Positions 17,996 through 26,826 of a stretch of DNA of 64,000 bases are shown piece after piece (position 1 is the first letter of the stretch; every line of letters starts with the position of its first letter). Location: the NCBI GenBank assembly GCA_018432615.1, contig JAHDSQ010000018.1:1-64000 (forward strand). Reading direction: 5' to 3'. A program made the translations under genes and the position numbers. Origin of the DNA: Clostridia bacterium. Its GTDB lineage: Bacteria; Bacillota; Peptococcia; DRI-13; SM3-B62. The notes under the pieces are model-generated. The model made no database searches. It was not told the DNA's origin and was given only the letters and a program-made list of their open reading frames with translations.

Positions 17996-19168
17996 ATGTC
18001 AAGACAAGAGTTGATTGCGACATCAGGATTCGGTATGGAAGGCCTGGTGGCTGCTGAGCTTAACAGGCTTGGTTATGGGCAACAAAAGGTAGAAAACGGC
18101 CGGGTAACCTTTCAAGGCGATGAAAGGGCAGTATGCAGGACTAATCTTTGGCTGCGCTGCGCGGAAAGGGTCGTCTTGAAGGTGGGGAGTTTCGAGGCCC
18201 AAACCTTTGAGGAACTGTTTGAAAAGACCAAGGCACTGCCTTGGCCTGATTTGTTGCCGGAAAAAGCCTGTTTCCCGGTAAATGGTAAATCGGTAAGATC
18301 CCGCCTGCATAGCGTGCCGGATTGCCAGGCCATCGTGAAAAAAGCTATTGTAGAAAAGATGAAACAGCGTTACAAGGTAAGTTGGTTTGAAGAGACGGGT
18401 CCAAAATATACGATCGAGGTTGCACTTTTAAAAGATGTTGCGACACTGACCATTGATACGAGCGGGCCAGGACTCCACAAAAGAGGATATAGGAAAATTG
18501 CCGGCAAAGCTCCCTTGAAGGAGACGATGGCCGCAGGTATGATCTATTTGAGCAAGTGGAGGGCCGGGCGAACATTGATCGATCCCTTTTGCGGTTCGGG
18601 CACCATCCCGGTTGAAGCAGCCTTGATCGGCTTGAACAAAGCGCCGGGTCTTGAACGGAGCTTTGAAGCGGAAACCTGGCCCGATATTCCCGAAAAGCTA
18701 TGGCAAGAAGCCCGTACGGAGGCCTTGGATCTTTTGGATAAGGACAGTAAACTGGAAATTGAGGGCTATGACCTTAATGCCTCTGCCGTAAGTTTGGCCA
18801 GACTGCACGCTCAGGAGGCCGGGGTAGACAAACAAATCCATTTTCAACAGAGGCCTGTAGCCGATCTTTCTTCAAAAAAGAAATACGGGTATGTTATCTG
18901 TAATCCTCCTTATGGTATCCGCTTGGAGGAAAAAGAGCCTATTGAAAAACTTTACCGTGAGATGATACAGGTTTTTAATAGGCTGGAGAGTTGGTCGTTC
19001 TATATTTTGACGAACCATCAGAACTTTGAAAGACTATACGGGCGTAAAGCCGACAAAAACAGAAAGCTCTATAACGGCATGATTGAATGCCATTATTACC
19101 AGTTTTTTGGGCCGCGTCCGCCCAGAAAAAGTGAAGTTGGGGATGCTAATAAACAGTTAGAGGGTTGA
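17996..19168 (+). CDS. THUMP-domain class I SAM-dependent RNA methyltransferase (YpsC/RlmL-like)
   Basis: The 390-residue protein has an N-terminal ferredoxin-like/THUMP RNA-binding part (about 1-160) and a Rossmann methyltransferase (about 165-380). The SAM site is LIDPFCGSGTIPVEAALIG and the catalytic motif is VICNPPYG, typical of N2-guanine or N6-adenine base methylation in rRNA. The orthologue in Bacillus is YpsC. GGAGG is well placed before the ATG. The 3' end overlaps the convergent rhomboid gene by 12 bases. Confidence 0.9.
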   Translation: MSRQELIATSGFGMEGLVAAELNRLGYGQQKVENGRVTFQGDERAVCRTNLWLRCAERVVLKVGSFEAQTFEELFEKTKALPWPDLLPEKACFPVNGKSVRSRLHSVPDCQAIVKKAIVEKMKQRYKVSWFEETGPKYTIEVALLKDVATLTIDTSGPGLHKRGYRKIAGKAPLKETMAAGMIYLSKWRAGRTLIDPFCGSGTIPVEAALIGLNKAPGLERSFEAETWPDIPEKLWQEARTEALDLLDKDSKLEIEGYDLNASAVSLARLHAQEAGVDKQIHFQQRPVADLSSKKKYGYVICNPPYGIRLEEKEPIEKLYREMIQVFNRLESWSFYILTNHQNFERLYGRKADKNRKLYNGMIECHYYQFFGPRPPRKSEVGDANKQLEG

Positions 19169-19837
19169 AGTCTTATTCCTTTTTCTCATAATCAGCATCA
19201 GTATTATGCCTGTCAAAAAACCTCCGATATGTGCCCACCAGGCGACAGAAATATAGTTCGTGCCCAGGCTAGAAATGCCACTGAATACCTGAATGATAAA
19301 CCAAATAAAGAGAAAATAGATTGCCGGGATATCCCGGATGGTGAAAAAAATAAAGATAAACAGCAGGGAAGTGACTTTAGCCCGCGGAAAGGTTATAAAA
19401 TATGCACCTAAAATACCTGCTACCGCTCCGCTTGCCCCTATTACCGGTACGGGAGAGGACGGGTCAATAAGAAACTGGGTTAAGTTGGCGAAAACACCCG
19501 TCAGTAAATAAAACAAGAGGAAGCGGACACGTCCCAGTTTATCCTCAATATTATCACCGAAAATCCACAAGTAAAGCATATTCGATAATACATGGAACAG
19601 GCTGCCGTGCAGAAAAAAGGACGTCACCAGTTGGGGATGGAAAAGGCCGGGTAAAGAATAGTCACGGATGTTTTCCGCCAGGTGAGCCGGAATAAAAGCA
19701 TAGCTGTTAATAAAGTGTGTCAGCTGATTTGGGTCGAGGAAGATTTGTCGCAGGAATATGTAAAGATTCAAGATGATAATTAGCACGGTAAGTATAGGTG
19801 GTTTGTGGGAACGAGTGCTGTCACGAAGGGGAATCAT
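19157..19837 (-). CDS. Rhomboid-family intramembrane serine protease
   Basis: The 226-residue protein has six predicted membrane helices. The catalytic serine is Ser136 in GASGAVAG and the partner histidine is His203 in AWWAHIGGF. The family's HGSLFHVLSNMLYLW motif, which starts helix 2, is also present. Rhomboids cut transmembrane segments within the membrane; the substrate here is unknown. Monocistronic, convergent with the methyltransferase gene. Confidence 0.93.
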   Translation of the reverse strand: MIPLRDSTRSHKPPILTVLIIILNLYIFLRQIFLDPNQLTHFINSYAFIPAHLAENIRDYSLPGLFHPQLVTSFFLHGSLFHVLSNMLYLWIFGDNIEDKLGRVRFLLFYLLTGVFANLTQFLIDPSSPVPVIGASGAVAGILGAYFITFPRAKVTSLLFIFIFFTIRDIPAIYFLFIWFIIQVFSGISSLGTNYISVAWWAHIGGFLTGIILMLIMRKRNKTSTL

Positions 19838-19929
19838 ACTATCACTTCCTTTGCGTTTATAATAACATTTTACTCTAGTTTAACCAAGGCGACATTATCA
19901 CAGAATGAACACAGTTGCTGAGAAAAATA

Positions 19930-19958
19930 TTGACAGGTAATGATTGCACTGCTAAACT
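19930..19958 (+). promoter_or_regulatory. SigA promoter of the SAM-riboswitch operon
   Basis: Consensus TTGACA (19930-19935), a 17-base spacer, then TAAACT (19953-19958). Transcription would start near 19965, about 25 bases before the aptamer. Confidence 0.75.
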
Positions 19959-19989
19959 AATATTCATAATTACAATTAAATTGTGTGTG

Positions 19990-20100
19990 CTCTTATAAAG
20001 AGAGGTGGAGGGACTGGCCCGATGAAGCCCGGCAACCGTTCGCAATTGTTGCGGATTGGTGCTAAATCCTGCAGGAGTGTTGCATCCTGAAAGATAAGAG
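19990..20100 (+). promoter_or_regulatory. SAM-I (S-box) riboswitch aptamer
   Basis: All S-box hallmarks are visible: P1 (CTCTTAT pairing with ATAAGAG), AGAGAGGTGGAGGGACTGGC, the conserved CCCGATGAAGCCCGGCAACC, GGTGCTAAATCCTGCAG, and GAAAGATAAGAG closing P1. The expression platform is also legible. The 3' strand of P1 plus CCCGT (20096-20106) can pair with ACGGG..CTCTT (20119-20129) as antiterminator, which competes with the terminator at 20122-20144. With SAM bound, P1 is held, the antiterminator cannot form and transcription stops. It controls the three genes from 20211. Confidence 0.97.
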
Positions 20101-20121
20101 ACCCGTCAGCATCGAAAAACG

Positions 20122-20149
20122 GGCCTCTTCCTAAAGAAGAGGCCTTCTT
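20122..20149 (+). terminator. Intrinsic terminator of the SAM riboswitch
   Basis: A perfect 9-bp stem GGCCTCTTC / GAAGAGGCC (20122-20130 with 20136-20144), loop CTAAA, followed by TTCTT. Its left arm overlaps the antiterminator partner sequence. Confidence 0.92.
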
Positions 20150-20210
20150 AAATTCATATTAAGACCTTAAACGGGGAGAAAGAGCACAGCATCAAGGAGG
20201 TAGGGAGTAT

Positions 20211-21416
20211 ATGGGTGTAGAACGTACATACCAGGACATCAATGCTCGCATTAAGGCGGGGAAAGCTGTTGTTTTAACTGCTGAGGAAGTCATTGAAAAG
20301 GTCAGAGAAAAAGGTGTTACTCAGGCGGCACGGGAAGTAGATGTGGTAACGACCGGAACTTTCGGGGCGATGTGCTCATCAGGTGTATTCTTGAATTTTG
20401 GACATACGAAACCACGGATGAGAATGAGTAAGGTGTGGTTGAACGAAGTACCGGCGTACGCAGGTATTGCTGCAGTCGACGCCTTTTTGGGAGCGACGGA
20501 GCTGCCGGAAGGTGATCCGAAAAACAATAATTACCCGGGAGAATTTCGTTATGGGGGCGGTCATGTTATTGAAGATCTGGTAGCAGGCAGGGATGTCCGC
20601 TTAAGGGCCGTCAGTTACGGAACGGACTGTTATCCCAGAAAAAGCCTGGATACCCTGATTAATTTAGATAGTATTAATGAAGCCACGCTGTTTAACCCGC
20701 GTAATTGTTATCAGAATTACAACTGTGCGGTCAATGCCGGGGACAGAACTGTTCATACTTATCTGGGCACCTTAAGGCCGCATCTTGGCAATGCTCATTA
20801 TTCAACTTCCGGACAATTGAGTCCGTTGCTGAAAGATCCCCATTTTCGTACCATTGGCATTGGTACCCGTATCTTTTTGGGTGGGGGCATAGGTTATGTG
20901 GCTTGGAACGGAACCCAGCATTTTCCGGGCTTTATCAGGGATAAAAATAAAGAAGTCCTTTGCGGGACGGGAGGTACACTCTCTGTAGTAGGGGATTTGA
21001 AGCAAATGAGTTCCCACTGGCTGGTTGGTGCCAGCATTAGAGGATACGGTGCGTCCTTGACCGTGGGCTTGGGTTTGCCGATTCCAATCTTGGATGAAGA
21101 GGTATTGGAGTACGCAGCCAAAACCGATGAAGAACTCTATGCGCCGGTTGTCGATTATGGTATTGCTTATCCGGAAGGGAATCCGGAGGATATAGCTTAT
21201 GTCAGCTATGCACAGCTGAAGAAGGGCGAAATAACTGTGATGGGCAAAAGCGTACCGACGGCACCTGTCAGCAGTTATCCTCGTGCCCGAGAGATTGCGG
21301 GGATTTTGAAGACTTGGATACAAAAGGGCGAATTCTTGTTGGGGGAACCAAGCCAGTTGCTGCCAGGCCCAGGAGCCGGTCTGGCCGGGAAAGCCCTTAA
21401 GATACGGGATAAATAA
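20211..21416 (+). CDS. Homocysteine biosynthesis protein (DUF39 family)
   Basis: The 401-residue protein belongs to the DUF39/COG1900 family, which in methanogens takes part, with a NIL-ferredoxin protein, in making homocysteine from aspartate semialdehyde and sulfide. The family's glycine- and cysteine-bearing stretches are present (FGAMCSSGVFLNFGHTKP, RNCYQNYNCAVN, GGGIGYVAWNGTQH). No CBS domains follow, so this is the short form. AAGGAGG precedes the ATG. Control by a SAM riboswitch directly upstream strongly supports a role in methionine/homocysteine synthesis in this bacterium. The NIL-ferredoxin and UPF0280 genes follow at 20 and 0 bases. Confidence 0.93.
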   Translation: MGVERTYQDINARIKAGKAVVLTAEEVIEKVREKGVTQAAREVDVVTTGTFGAMCSSGVFLNFGHTKPRMRMSKVWLNEVPAYAGIAAVDAFLGATELPEGDPKNNNYPGEFRYGGGHVIEDLVAGRDVRLRAVSYGTDCYPRKSLDTLINLDSINEATLFNPRNCYQNYNCAVNAGDRTVHTYLGTLRPHLGNAHYSTSGQLSPLLKDPHFRTIGIGTRIFLGGGIGYVAWNGTQHFPGFIRDKNKEVLCGTGGTLSVVGDLKQMSSHWLVGASIRGYGASLTVGLGLPIPILDEEVLEYAAKTDEELYAPVVDYGIAYPEGNPEDIAYVSYAQLKKGEITVMGKSVPTAPVSSYPRAREIAGILKTWIQKGEFLLGEPSQLLPGPGAGLAGKALKIRDK

Positions 21417-21436
21417 TAAAGAAGGGAGATGAGTCC

Positions 21437-21838
21437 ATGGCACCGGAAAAGATTGTACTGCGTTTTGGGGCAGAGAAGGCGGATAAACCGGTCATTTACC
21501 ACCTGGCAAAGGACTATGATCTGATTATTAATATTGTTAAGGCTTCCATCAATCCGCATAAAGAAGGAACTATGGTGCTGGAACTTACGGGTGAAAGATA
21601 CGCAGAAGGTATTGCTTATTTACGGGAGCAGGGAATATCCGTTCACCCTCTGACAACAGAGGTTGTCAGGAATGAGGAGAAATGTACACACTGTGGTGCT
21701 TGTACGGTTCATTGCCCTACGAAGGCACTCTTTATAGACAGATCTTCCATGGAGGTAAGATTTAACGAAGATGAGTGTGTCCTTTGCTTGATGTGTGTAA
21801 AAATATGTCCCGTAAAAGCCATGGAGGTCAAGGTATAA
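21437..21838 (+). CDS. NIL-domain 2x[4Fe-4S] ferredoxin of homocysteine synthesis
   Basis: The 133-residue protein has an N-terminal NIL domain (about 1-75, beta-alpha ligand domain also found in MetN importers). A bacterial-type two-cluster ferredoxin follows, with CTHCGACTVHCP and CVLCLMCVKICP, each a complete C-x2-C-x2-C-x3-C-P. It is the expected partner of the DUF39 protein and probably passes electrons for sulfide transfer to aspartate semialdehyde. Known family data come from Methanosarcina; the role here is inferred from order and the shared riboswitch. Confidence 0.92.
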   Translation: MAPEKIVLRFGAEKADKPVIYHLAKDYDLIINIVKASINPHKEGTMVLELTGERYAEGIAYLREQGISVHPLTTEVVRNEEKCTHCGACTVHCPTKALFIDRSSMEVRFNEDECVLCLMCVKICPVKAMEVKV

Positions 21839-22579
21839 GTGAAATATGAGGAACGTACCTATCGTAATCTGCATAAACAAGACGATCTTGAGCATTTCCG
21901 GCTTGTGGTTGAGGAGACAGATCTTGATATCGCTGTTACGAAAGGAGTATTAACTTCTGAACTTTATGAGAAAGCAAGGGGCTATGTGCAGGACAGGCGG
22001 GAGGAATTAAAAGAATATATAAAACGGGATCCCGTTTTTGCCAAGACACTGCAACCTCATAATCCTCTGGAGGATGCTCCAGAGCTGGTTGCAAAGATGT
22101 GTATAAGAGCCTTACAAGCAGGAGTAGGCCCGATGGCTGCCGTCGCCGGGGCACTGGCAGAGGTTGTAGGGCTTTTTTTGCTTGATTACTCCGGGGATGT
22201 TATTGTGGAAAATGGCGGGGATATCTGGTTGAAATCCGATAAAGATAGAAAGATAGGTATTTTTGCCGGTGATTCTCCTTTTTCCTGTCGTATTGGAATG
22301 GAAATAAAAAATGCACAAACACCGTTAGGCATTTGTACCTCATCTGGGACAGTCGGGCACAGTTTAAGCTTCGGAAGGGCTGATGCAGTTGTTGTTTTAT
22401 CACCATCGGCTGTTTTAGCCGATGCCGTAGCAACCTCTGCTTGCAATCGTATCAAAACGCAACATGATCTGGAAGGGGCTGTTGATTTTGCCCTCGCTGT
22501 TCCCGGTATTATCGGTGTAGTTGCTATTATGGGTGATAAATTGGCCGCAAGGGGAGAGGTAGAACTGTATCCGGTATAA
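21839..22579 (+). CDS. UPF0280 family protein (ApbE-related fold, COG2122)
   Basis: The 246-residue protein starts at GTG directly after the upstream stop codon. GVGPMAAVAGALAEVVG, VENGGDIWLK and GICTSSGTVGHSLSFGRADAVVV match UPF0280/COG2122, which has the fold of ApbE flavin transferases and resembles their thiamine/FAD-binding core. COG2122 has been linked by comparative genomics to the DUF39 pathway in anaerobes. Its exact step is unclear. Placement as the third gene under the SAM riboswitch backs a role in homocysteine synthesis or sulfide handling. Confidence 0.88.
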   Translation: MKYEERTYRNLHKQDDLEHFRLVVEETDLDIAVTKGVLTSELYEKARGYVQDRREELKEYIKRDPVFAKTLQPHNPLEDAPELVAKMCIRALQAGVGPMAAVAGALAEVVGLFLLDYSGDVIVENGGDIWLKSDKDRKIGIFAGDSPFSCRIGMEIKNAQTPLGICTSSGTVGHSLSFGRADAVVVLSPSAVLADAVATSACNRIKTQHDLEGAVDFALAVPGIIGVVAIMGDKLAARGEVELYPV

Positions 22580-22581
22580 TA

Positions 22582-23628
22582 CTAGAACTTGATTTTTATA
22601 TTCAATATCCCGACTTTTTGGAGGGCATTGAAGAGTATGACTACTGTTGGTCCGAGGAAGAGTCCGATAACACCTGCCAGCTTCAAGCCGATGTACATAC
22701 TAATGAGCGTAGACAAAGCACTGATCCCCATGGCGTCGCCTAATATTTTGGGATCAATGATTCGTCTGAAGACCATGATGATGACATAGTGAAGAAAAAC
22801 ACCGATGCATAAGAATAAGTTGCCTGTTAAGCCATAGAAGATCGACATGGGAATCATCACGGCACCTGTTCCCAGAATGGGCAAGAGGTCGACAAAGGTG
22901 ACAATTAGCGCCAGTAATGAAGGAAACCTCACATCCAAAAGCAAAAAACCGGCGAGTACAAAGAAAAATTCAAGGGCGGAGATAACGATCTGTGCTCTTA
23001 AAAAACCAAAAACCGCGTAATTCAGGTCTTGAATAACAGTATTGACACGGAAATGAACCTCCGGTTCGAAAAAGCTCAGAAACGAATCCCTGGCCTTAGG
23101 CAGATGGAGACTGATAAGAAACATGGCGATAAAAGTGATGAGAACCTGAATGAAAAGGTTAGGAATTTGTTTTGCCATACTGAAGGCTAGTGAGACGGAT
23201 TCTCTCAGGAAAAACTGTAGGGATTCCAGGATGCTGTTGGTAAAGGATTGTAGACTGAAATAGTAGTCGAAGGGTAGTGAATCCAAAAGGTGTTGGTAGC
23301 GGGCCCCTAATTGTCCGATGCCGCCATTTATTTCCCGGGTAAAAGATAGCAGCGTGTTTGAAAGACCTATGGCCTCAGTTATGATTTTGGATACCAGTAT
23401 ATAGCCGAGTATCAGAATCAAAACGGTAAATATTGTGCAGACAAAAAGGGATATGAAACCCCTCTTTATTTTTATTTTATTGCTTATTAAACCTATAACA
23501 GGCTCCAACAGTAAAGCAAGCAAAAGAGCCAATAAGAAAGGAAGCCCTACGGTAAATAAGGCATATAGAAGCAACACTATAATTATAAAGGCAAATAATG
23601 GTTTGAAGGACAAGGGTAGAGCCTCCAT
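22582..23628 (-). CDS. AI-2E family transporter (YtvI/PerM-like membrane protein)
   Basis: About seven to eight membrane helices and the family's conserved C-terminal block (LLPILGTGAVMIPMSI, RRIIDPKILGDAMGISAL, GLFLGPTVVILF) place it in the AI-2E/PerM family, whose substrates are mostly unknown. Some members act as Na+/H+ antiporters or autoinducer exporters. The frame is open to 23700. I prefer the ATG at 23628 (MEALPLSFKPL) because an extended -10 (TG-A-TACAAT, minus strand near 23650) sits between the two starts and the upstream ATG has no ribosome site. A 372-residue form remains possible. The gene converges on UPF0280 with 2 bases between. Confidence 0.82.
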   Translation of the reverse strand: MEALPLSFKPLFAFIIIVLLLYALFTVGLPFLLALLLALLLEPVIGLISNKIKIKRGFISLFVCTIFTVLILILGYILVSKIITEAIGLSNTLLSFTREINGGIGQLGARYQHLLDSLPFDYYFSLQSFTNSILESLQFFLRESVSLAFSMAKQIPNLFIQVLITFIAMFLISLHLPKARDSFLSFFEPEVHFRVNTVIQDLNYAVFGFLRAQIVISALEFFFVLAGFLLLDVRFPSLLALIVTFVDLLPILGTGAVMIPMSIFYGLTGNLFLCIGVFLHYVIIMVFRRIIDPKILGDAMGISALSTLISMYIGLKLAGVIGLFLGPTVVILFNALQKVGILNIKIKF

Positions 23629-23837
23629 AACTGGATTTGATAACCCTATTGTATCAGAATTAGAAAATAAAGCTATGTTTTTTACTTCTATTGTGCTCAT
23701 ATTGTGCTCAAACAGTCGTGATTTGGTGAGGAGATGAGAGAGCTTGGTTGTTAGAAAGGGCTAGTCGAAAAAGGATTATTCTGTTATAATGTCCATGTTC
23801 TAGAAAATTTGCACAAAGACTAACGGAGGAAAAATTG

Positions 23838-24623
23838 ATGAGTGATACGATCAAAGCGGTGATACTCGGGATTATTCAGGGCTTAACAGAATTTTTACCT
23901 GTCAGCAGCAGCGGGCATTTGCTAGTTTTTAGAAAAGTGCTAGATTTGTCCGAGGCTGGCTTGTTTTTAGATACCATGCTGCACTTTGGAACACTTTTGG
24001 CGGTTGTTGCCGTGTTTTGGAGGGATATCTTGGGTATGATCAGACGTCCGTTCAGTCATTTGACACTATTAATAATTGTGGGGACGATTCCTACAGGGAT
24101 AATTGGGGTAGTTTTTAAGGACTATTTCGAAGAGCTGGCGGTAAGCGGTGTAAGTGCTGGTTGGGGCTTTTTGTTTACCGGGTTGGTTCTTTGGTTGGCA
24201 GATCGTGCTAAAAGCTTTGGGACAAAGGATATTGAGGAAATCACCTTCAAAGATTCGCTAATTGTCGGTACACTGCAGGGAATTGCCATATTTCCGGCGG
24301 TATCGCGTTCGGGACTAACTATTGGGGGATCTTTCTTTCGGGGTATCGATAGGGATACGGCTGCGCGCTTTTCCTTTTTACTTTCCTTGCCGGCGATTTT
24401 GGGAGCTGTTGTCTTGCAGGGAGTTGATGTGCTGAATGGCAAGGTGGAGGCCATAGGGACGGTTCCCCTGGTTGCAGGGACATTAGCTGCGGCTGTGACA
24501 GGGTATATAGCCGTTAGATGGATGCTCAACATTATTAGGCGCGGATCCTTAAAAGGGTTTGCCATATATGTCTGGGGTATGGGAGCGCTTGTTTTGATTG
24601 TCCAGTTTCTAGGACGGTTTTAA
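23838..24623 (+). CDS. uppP: Undecaprenyl-diphosphatase
   Basis: UppP (BacA) removes a phosphate from undecaprenyl diphosphate to recycle the lipid carrier of wall synthesis, and gives bacitracin resistance. The integral membrane protein of 261 residues has both active-site signatures, GLTEFLPVSSSGHL near the start and the SRSG motif in PAVSRSGLTIGGSFFRG. The ATG at 23838 is 8 bases after GGAGG; the TTG at 23835 is not needed. Confidence 0.96.
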   Translation: MSDTIKAVILGIIQGLTEFLPVSSSGHLLVFRKVLDLSEAGLFLDTMLHFGTLLAVVAVFWRDILGMIRRPFSHLTLLIIVGTIPTGIIGVVFKDYFEELAVSGVSAGWGFLFTGLVLWLADRAKSFGTKDIEEITFKDSLIVGTLQGIAIFPAVSRSGLTIGGSFFRGIDRDTAARFSFLLSLPAILGAVVLQGVDVLNGKVEAIGTVPLVAGTLAAAVTGYIAVRWMLNIIRRGSLKGFAIYVWGMGALVLIVQFLGRF

Positions 24624-24663
24624 ATTACCGAAGAGATAGGTTTGTTTAAAGGGGGAAGAGTCT

Positions 24664-25980
24664 TTGGAGGACTTTTTAAGAGCCCATCTTATCTGCTGGG
24701 AAAATACTGGGGAAATCATTGACGAAATAAAAAAATACTGTGTGATTACGGGGAAGAGTCCGACTTTTAAAGAGGCTTGCCTGTGGGCTAAAGAAAGCGG
24801 AGGGGCAGCACCGGATTTATTTGTGGTCAATGGCGGTGAATATTTTTCTAGCGTCTTAGGGGCAGAAGATGGCACCAGAAAAGCGCTGCTGAGAGGGTTG
24901 AGAGAAATAAAAAAGCAGCGGCAGCAGAGTCGGATTATTTTGTTGTTACCCACAGACAAAGTTCAAGATGACGCCTTGATCGTAGGACTTCTTAAAACCC
25001 GAGTTTATGATTTCTGGTTTTATGATGATTTTGACGAAAAGGATATCAGAGAGTTTTTATTAACAGAAAGAACTTTAGAGAATGCCGAAGAGTACCTAGT
25101 AAGACGACAGGAGCAGACCGACCCAAGGGGGCAGAGAAAGAGAAGCTTTTTTGGCTTCCACAGCAGATTCAAACAAACCTATAAGCCATACTATGTAAAA
25201 TCAAATATTATTGCTTTTTGGTCCGAGGATGATTTGCTTCTTAATCAGGGTATAGCTCTTATGACTGCCATCAGACTGGCCCAGGCGGGCTTTAAGGTTG
25301 CACTGCTGGAAGCGGTGACTCCGACGCCACAGTTGGCTTCATGCTTGTCGATAGCACATTTTCCTCGTAACATTAGACATGCACTGGCTTTATATTCGCA
25401 AAAAAACAATAAATTACTTAAAAATTACTTATTCAATATCGATGATATTCATGAATACGGTCTGCAACACGGCGGAGATTACAGTATTGCGGACCTGCCT
25501 GCCAATCTGTATCTGTTGCCGGACGGAGTTAGAGAAGACAGTTTGCCTTTAAAAGAGCTGAAGAGGAATTGGAAACCCTTTATTGATGAAATCATGAGGG
25601 CCACTATATTTGAAAAAGACTATAATTTTATTGTTCTTATTTGCTCCGGCAACACATATTTCGGAAATGTGATTTTAAATGAGGTAGCTTACCTTAAATT
25701 TATCACATTAAACATGCTTCCCGGCAGCGTGGTAAAGGCTTTAGAAAAAAGAAGGGCGGCAAGCCAGGAAAATGTTCATCTTATCGGTGGGCAAAGGATG
25801 AAATATGTTGCGGCTGAACTTCGTGATTTGGGAGAAAAACCATTTCTATACGTACCTGCTTCCCTCGAGGAGGATTTTTTAAATCTCGTTTATTTGCAGA
25901 ACATACGTAAGATAGGGACTGAAACACGGGAGTTCATTGAAATGATAGTAGAAAGAACAGGGGTGAAATTGTTTGAATAG
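24664..25980 (+). CDS. CpaE/MinD-like protein lacking the P-loop
   Basis: The family is not certain. Residues about 50-135 look like a response-receiver-type fold (PDLFVVNGGEYF, RIILLLPTDKVQDDALIVGLL, VYDFWFYDDFDE), the arrangement seen at the N-terminus of CpaE/TadZ proteins. Residues about 180-430 follow the outline of a MinD/ParA ATPase (KSNIIAFWSEDDLLLNQGIAL, AQAGFKVALLEAVTPTPQLAS, NFIVLICSGN). However, the Walker A lysine-glycine sequence is replaced, so ATP binding is doubtful. The TTG start at 24664 lies 8 bases after GGGGG. No pilus (Tad) genes are nearby. It could be a localisation scaffold. It follows uppP by 40 bases. Confidence 0.55.
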   Translation: MEDFLRAHLICWENTGEIIDEIKKYCVITGKSPTFKEACLWAKESGGAAPDLFVVNGGEYFSSVLGAEDGTRKALLRGLREIKKQRQQSRIILLLPTDKVQDDALIVGLLKTRVYDFWFYDDFDEKDIREFLLTERTLENAEEYLVRRQEQTDPRGQRKRSFFGFHSRFKQTYKPYYVKSNIIAFWSEDDLLLNQGIALMTAIRLAQAGFKVALLEAVTPTPQLASCLSIAHFPRNIRHALALYSQKNNKLLKNYLFNIDDIHEYGLQHGGDYSIADLPANLYLLPDGVREDSLPLKELKRNWKPFIDEIMRATIFEKDYNFIVLICSGNTYFGNVILNEVAYLKFITLNMLPGSVVKALEKRRAASQENVHLIGGQRMKYVAAELRDLGEKPFLYVPASLEEDFLNLVYLQNIRKIGTETREFIEMIVERTGVKLFE

Positions 25981-25990
25981 TGGGGCTAGA

Positions 25991-26015
25991 TTATTTTTGA
26001 AAAATAAGATAGAAT
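25991..26015 (+). promoter_or_regulatory. Palindrome and -10 before the FCD regulator gene
   Basis: TTATTTTT-G-AAAAATAA (25991-26007) is a perfect palindrome, followed by TAGAAT (26010-26015), which would serve as -10 for the FCD gene 42 bases downstream. The stem could also act as a weak terminator for the gene before it. Confidence 0.3.
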
Positions 26016-26057
26016 ATAAATAGTGAGATTCGCAAAAAGGTATTAAGGGAGAAACAG

Positions 26058-26792
26058 ATGTTAGCAGATAGGGAAAGACAGGAATATTTGATTTTGCTTA
26101 TTGTAAGTCAGAGCGAGTCTCCTGTCGGTTCCGGCTATCTCAGCCGTGAATTAAAGAATTACGGATGGGACTTGAGCGAGGCAACTGCCGGAAGGTTATT
26201 AGCCCAGTATGATACCCAAGGTTATACCACTAAAGTGGGTTACCAGGGTAGAGTATTATCGGCTCAAGGTTCGGCTAAGCTGAAAGAACTTGAAGAGAAG
26301 AAACAACGTACGGACCAGGGTCTTGAGTTTTTCCGGGTACTGGAGACGAAGACGGCTGAGGAGCTGATTGACGTACTGGTTGCACGTCGCGCTATTGAAC
26401 GGGAAATCGCCCGCTTGGCAGCGGAGAAGGCGACAGAAGACGAAATCAAAGAGCTTCGCTATATCCAACGCTTGCAGCAGCAACGGGTTGAACACCAAAG
26501 AGGCGGAGCGGCGGAGCAGGATGTTGCTTTCCACCGTGTTTTAGCCAGGGCTGCCCGCAACAAGGTTCTGGAAGGTGCTATGGAGCTGATTAGGCAGGAC
26601 GGACAGCTGGCCCCGGTATTGGAGTACATCAGGAAAGAGGTGCACAGCGTAGTATCTTTGGATCACGCCAATATTATCGAGGCTGTGGCCGACCATAACT
26701 CTGACGCGGCAGAAAAAGCCATGACCGATCATATAGAGAACCTAATCAGGGATGTTAAGAAGTATTGGAATAAGGTGGAGAACCAGGGGTAG
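26058..26792 (+). CDS. FCD-domain transcriptional regulator with NrpR-like winged helix
   Basis: The C-terminal part (about 95-235) is an FCD ligand-binding domain as in FadR/GntR regulators (ELIDVLVARRAIEREIARLAAE, QDVAFHRVLARAARNKVLEGA, DHANIIEAVADHN). The Asp and His residues that bind a metal in the family are kept. The N-terminal part is not the usual GntR helix. It resembles the winged helix of NrpR / RNase R type (PVGSGYLSRELKNYG, ATAGRLLAQYDTQGYTTKVGYQGR). The combination is uncommon. FCD domains bind organic acids with metal. The gene lies directly upstream of the cobalamin cluster and is its likely regulator. Confidence 0.8.
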   Translation: MLADRERQEYLILLIVSQSESPVGSGYLSRELKNYGWDLSEATAGRLLAQYDTQGYTTKVGYQGRVLSAQGSAKLKELEEKKQRTDQGLEFFRVLETKTAEELIDVLVARRAIEREIARLAAEKATEDEIKELRYIQRLQQQRVEHQRGGAAEQDVAFHRVLARAARNKVLEGAMELIRQDGQLAPVLEYIRKEVHSVVSLDHANIIEAVADHNSDAAEKAMTDHIENLIRDVKKYWNKVENQG

Positions 26793-26826
26793 TAAGGTAC
26801 TTCGGGCAGAGCTATATTTTTTTACC

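Noticed and set aside
20802-21443. 213-residue ORF on the minus strand
   Set aside because: Antisense to the riboswitch-controlled DUF39 gene.
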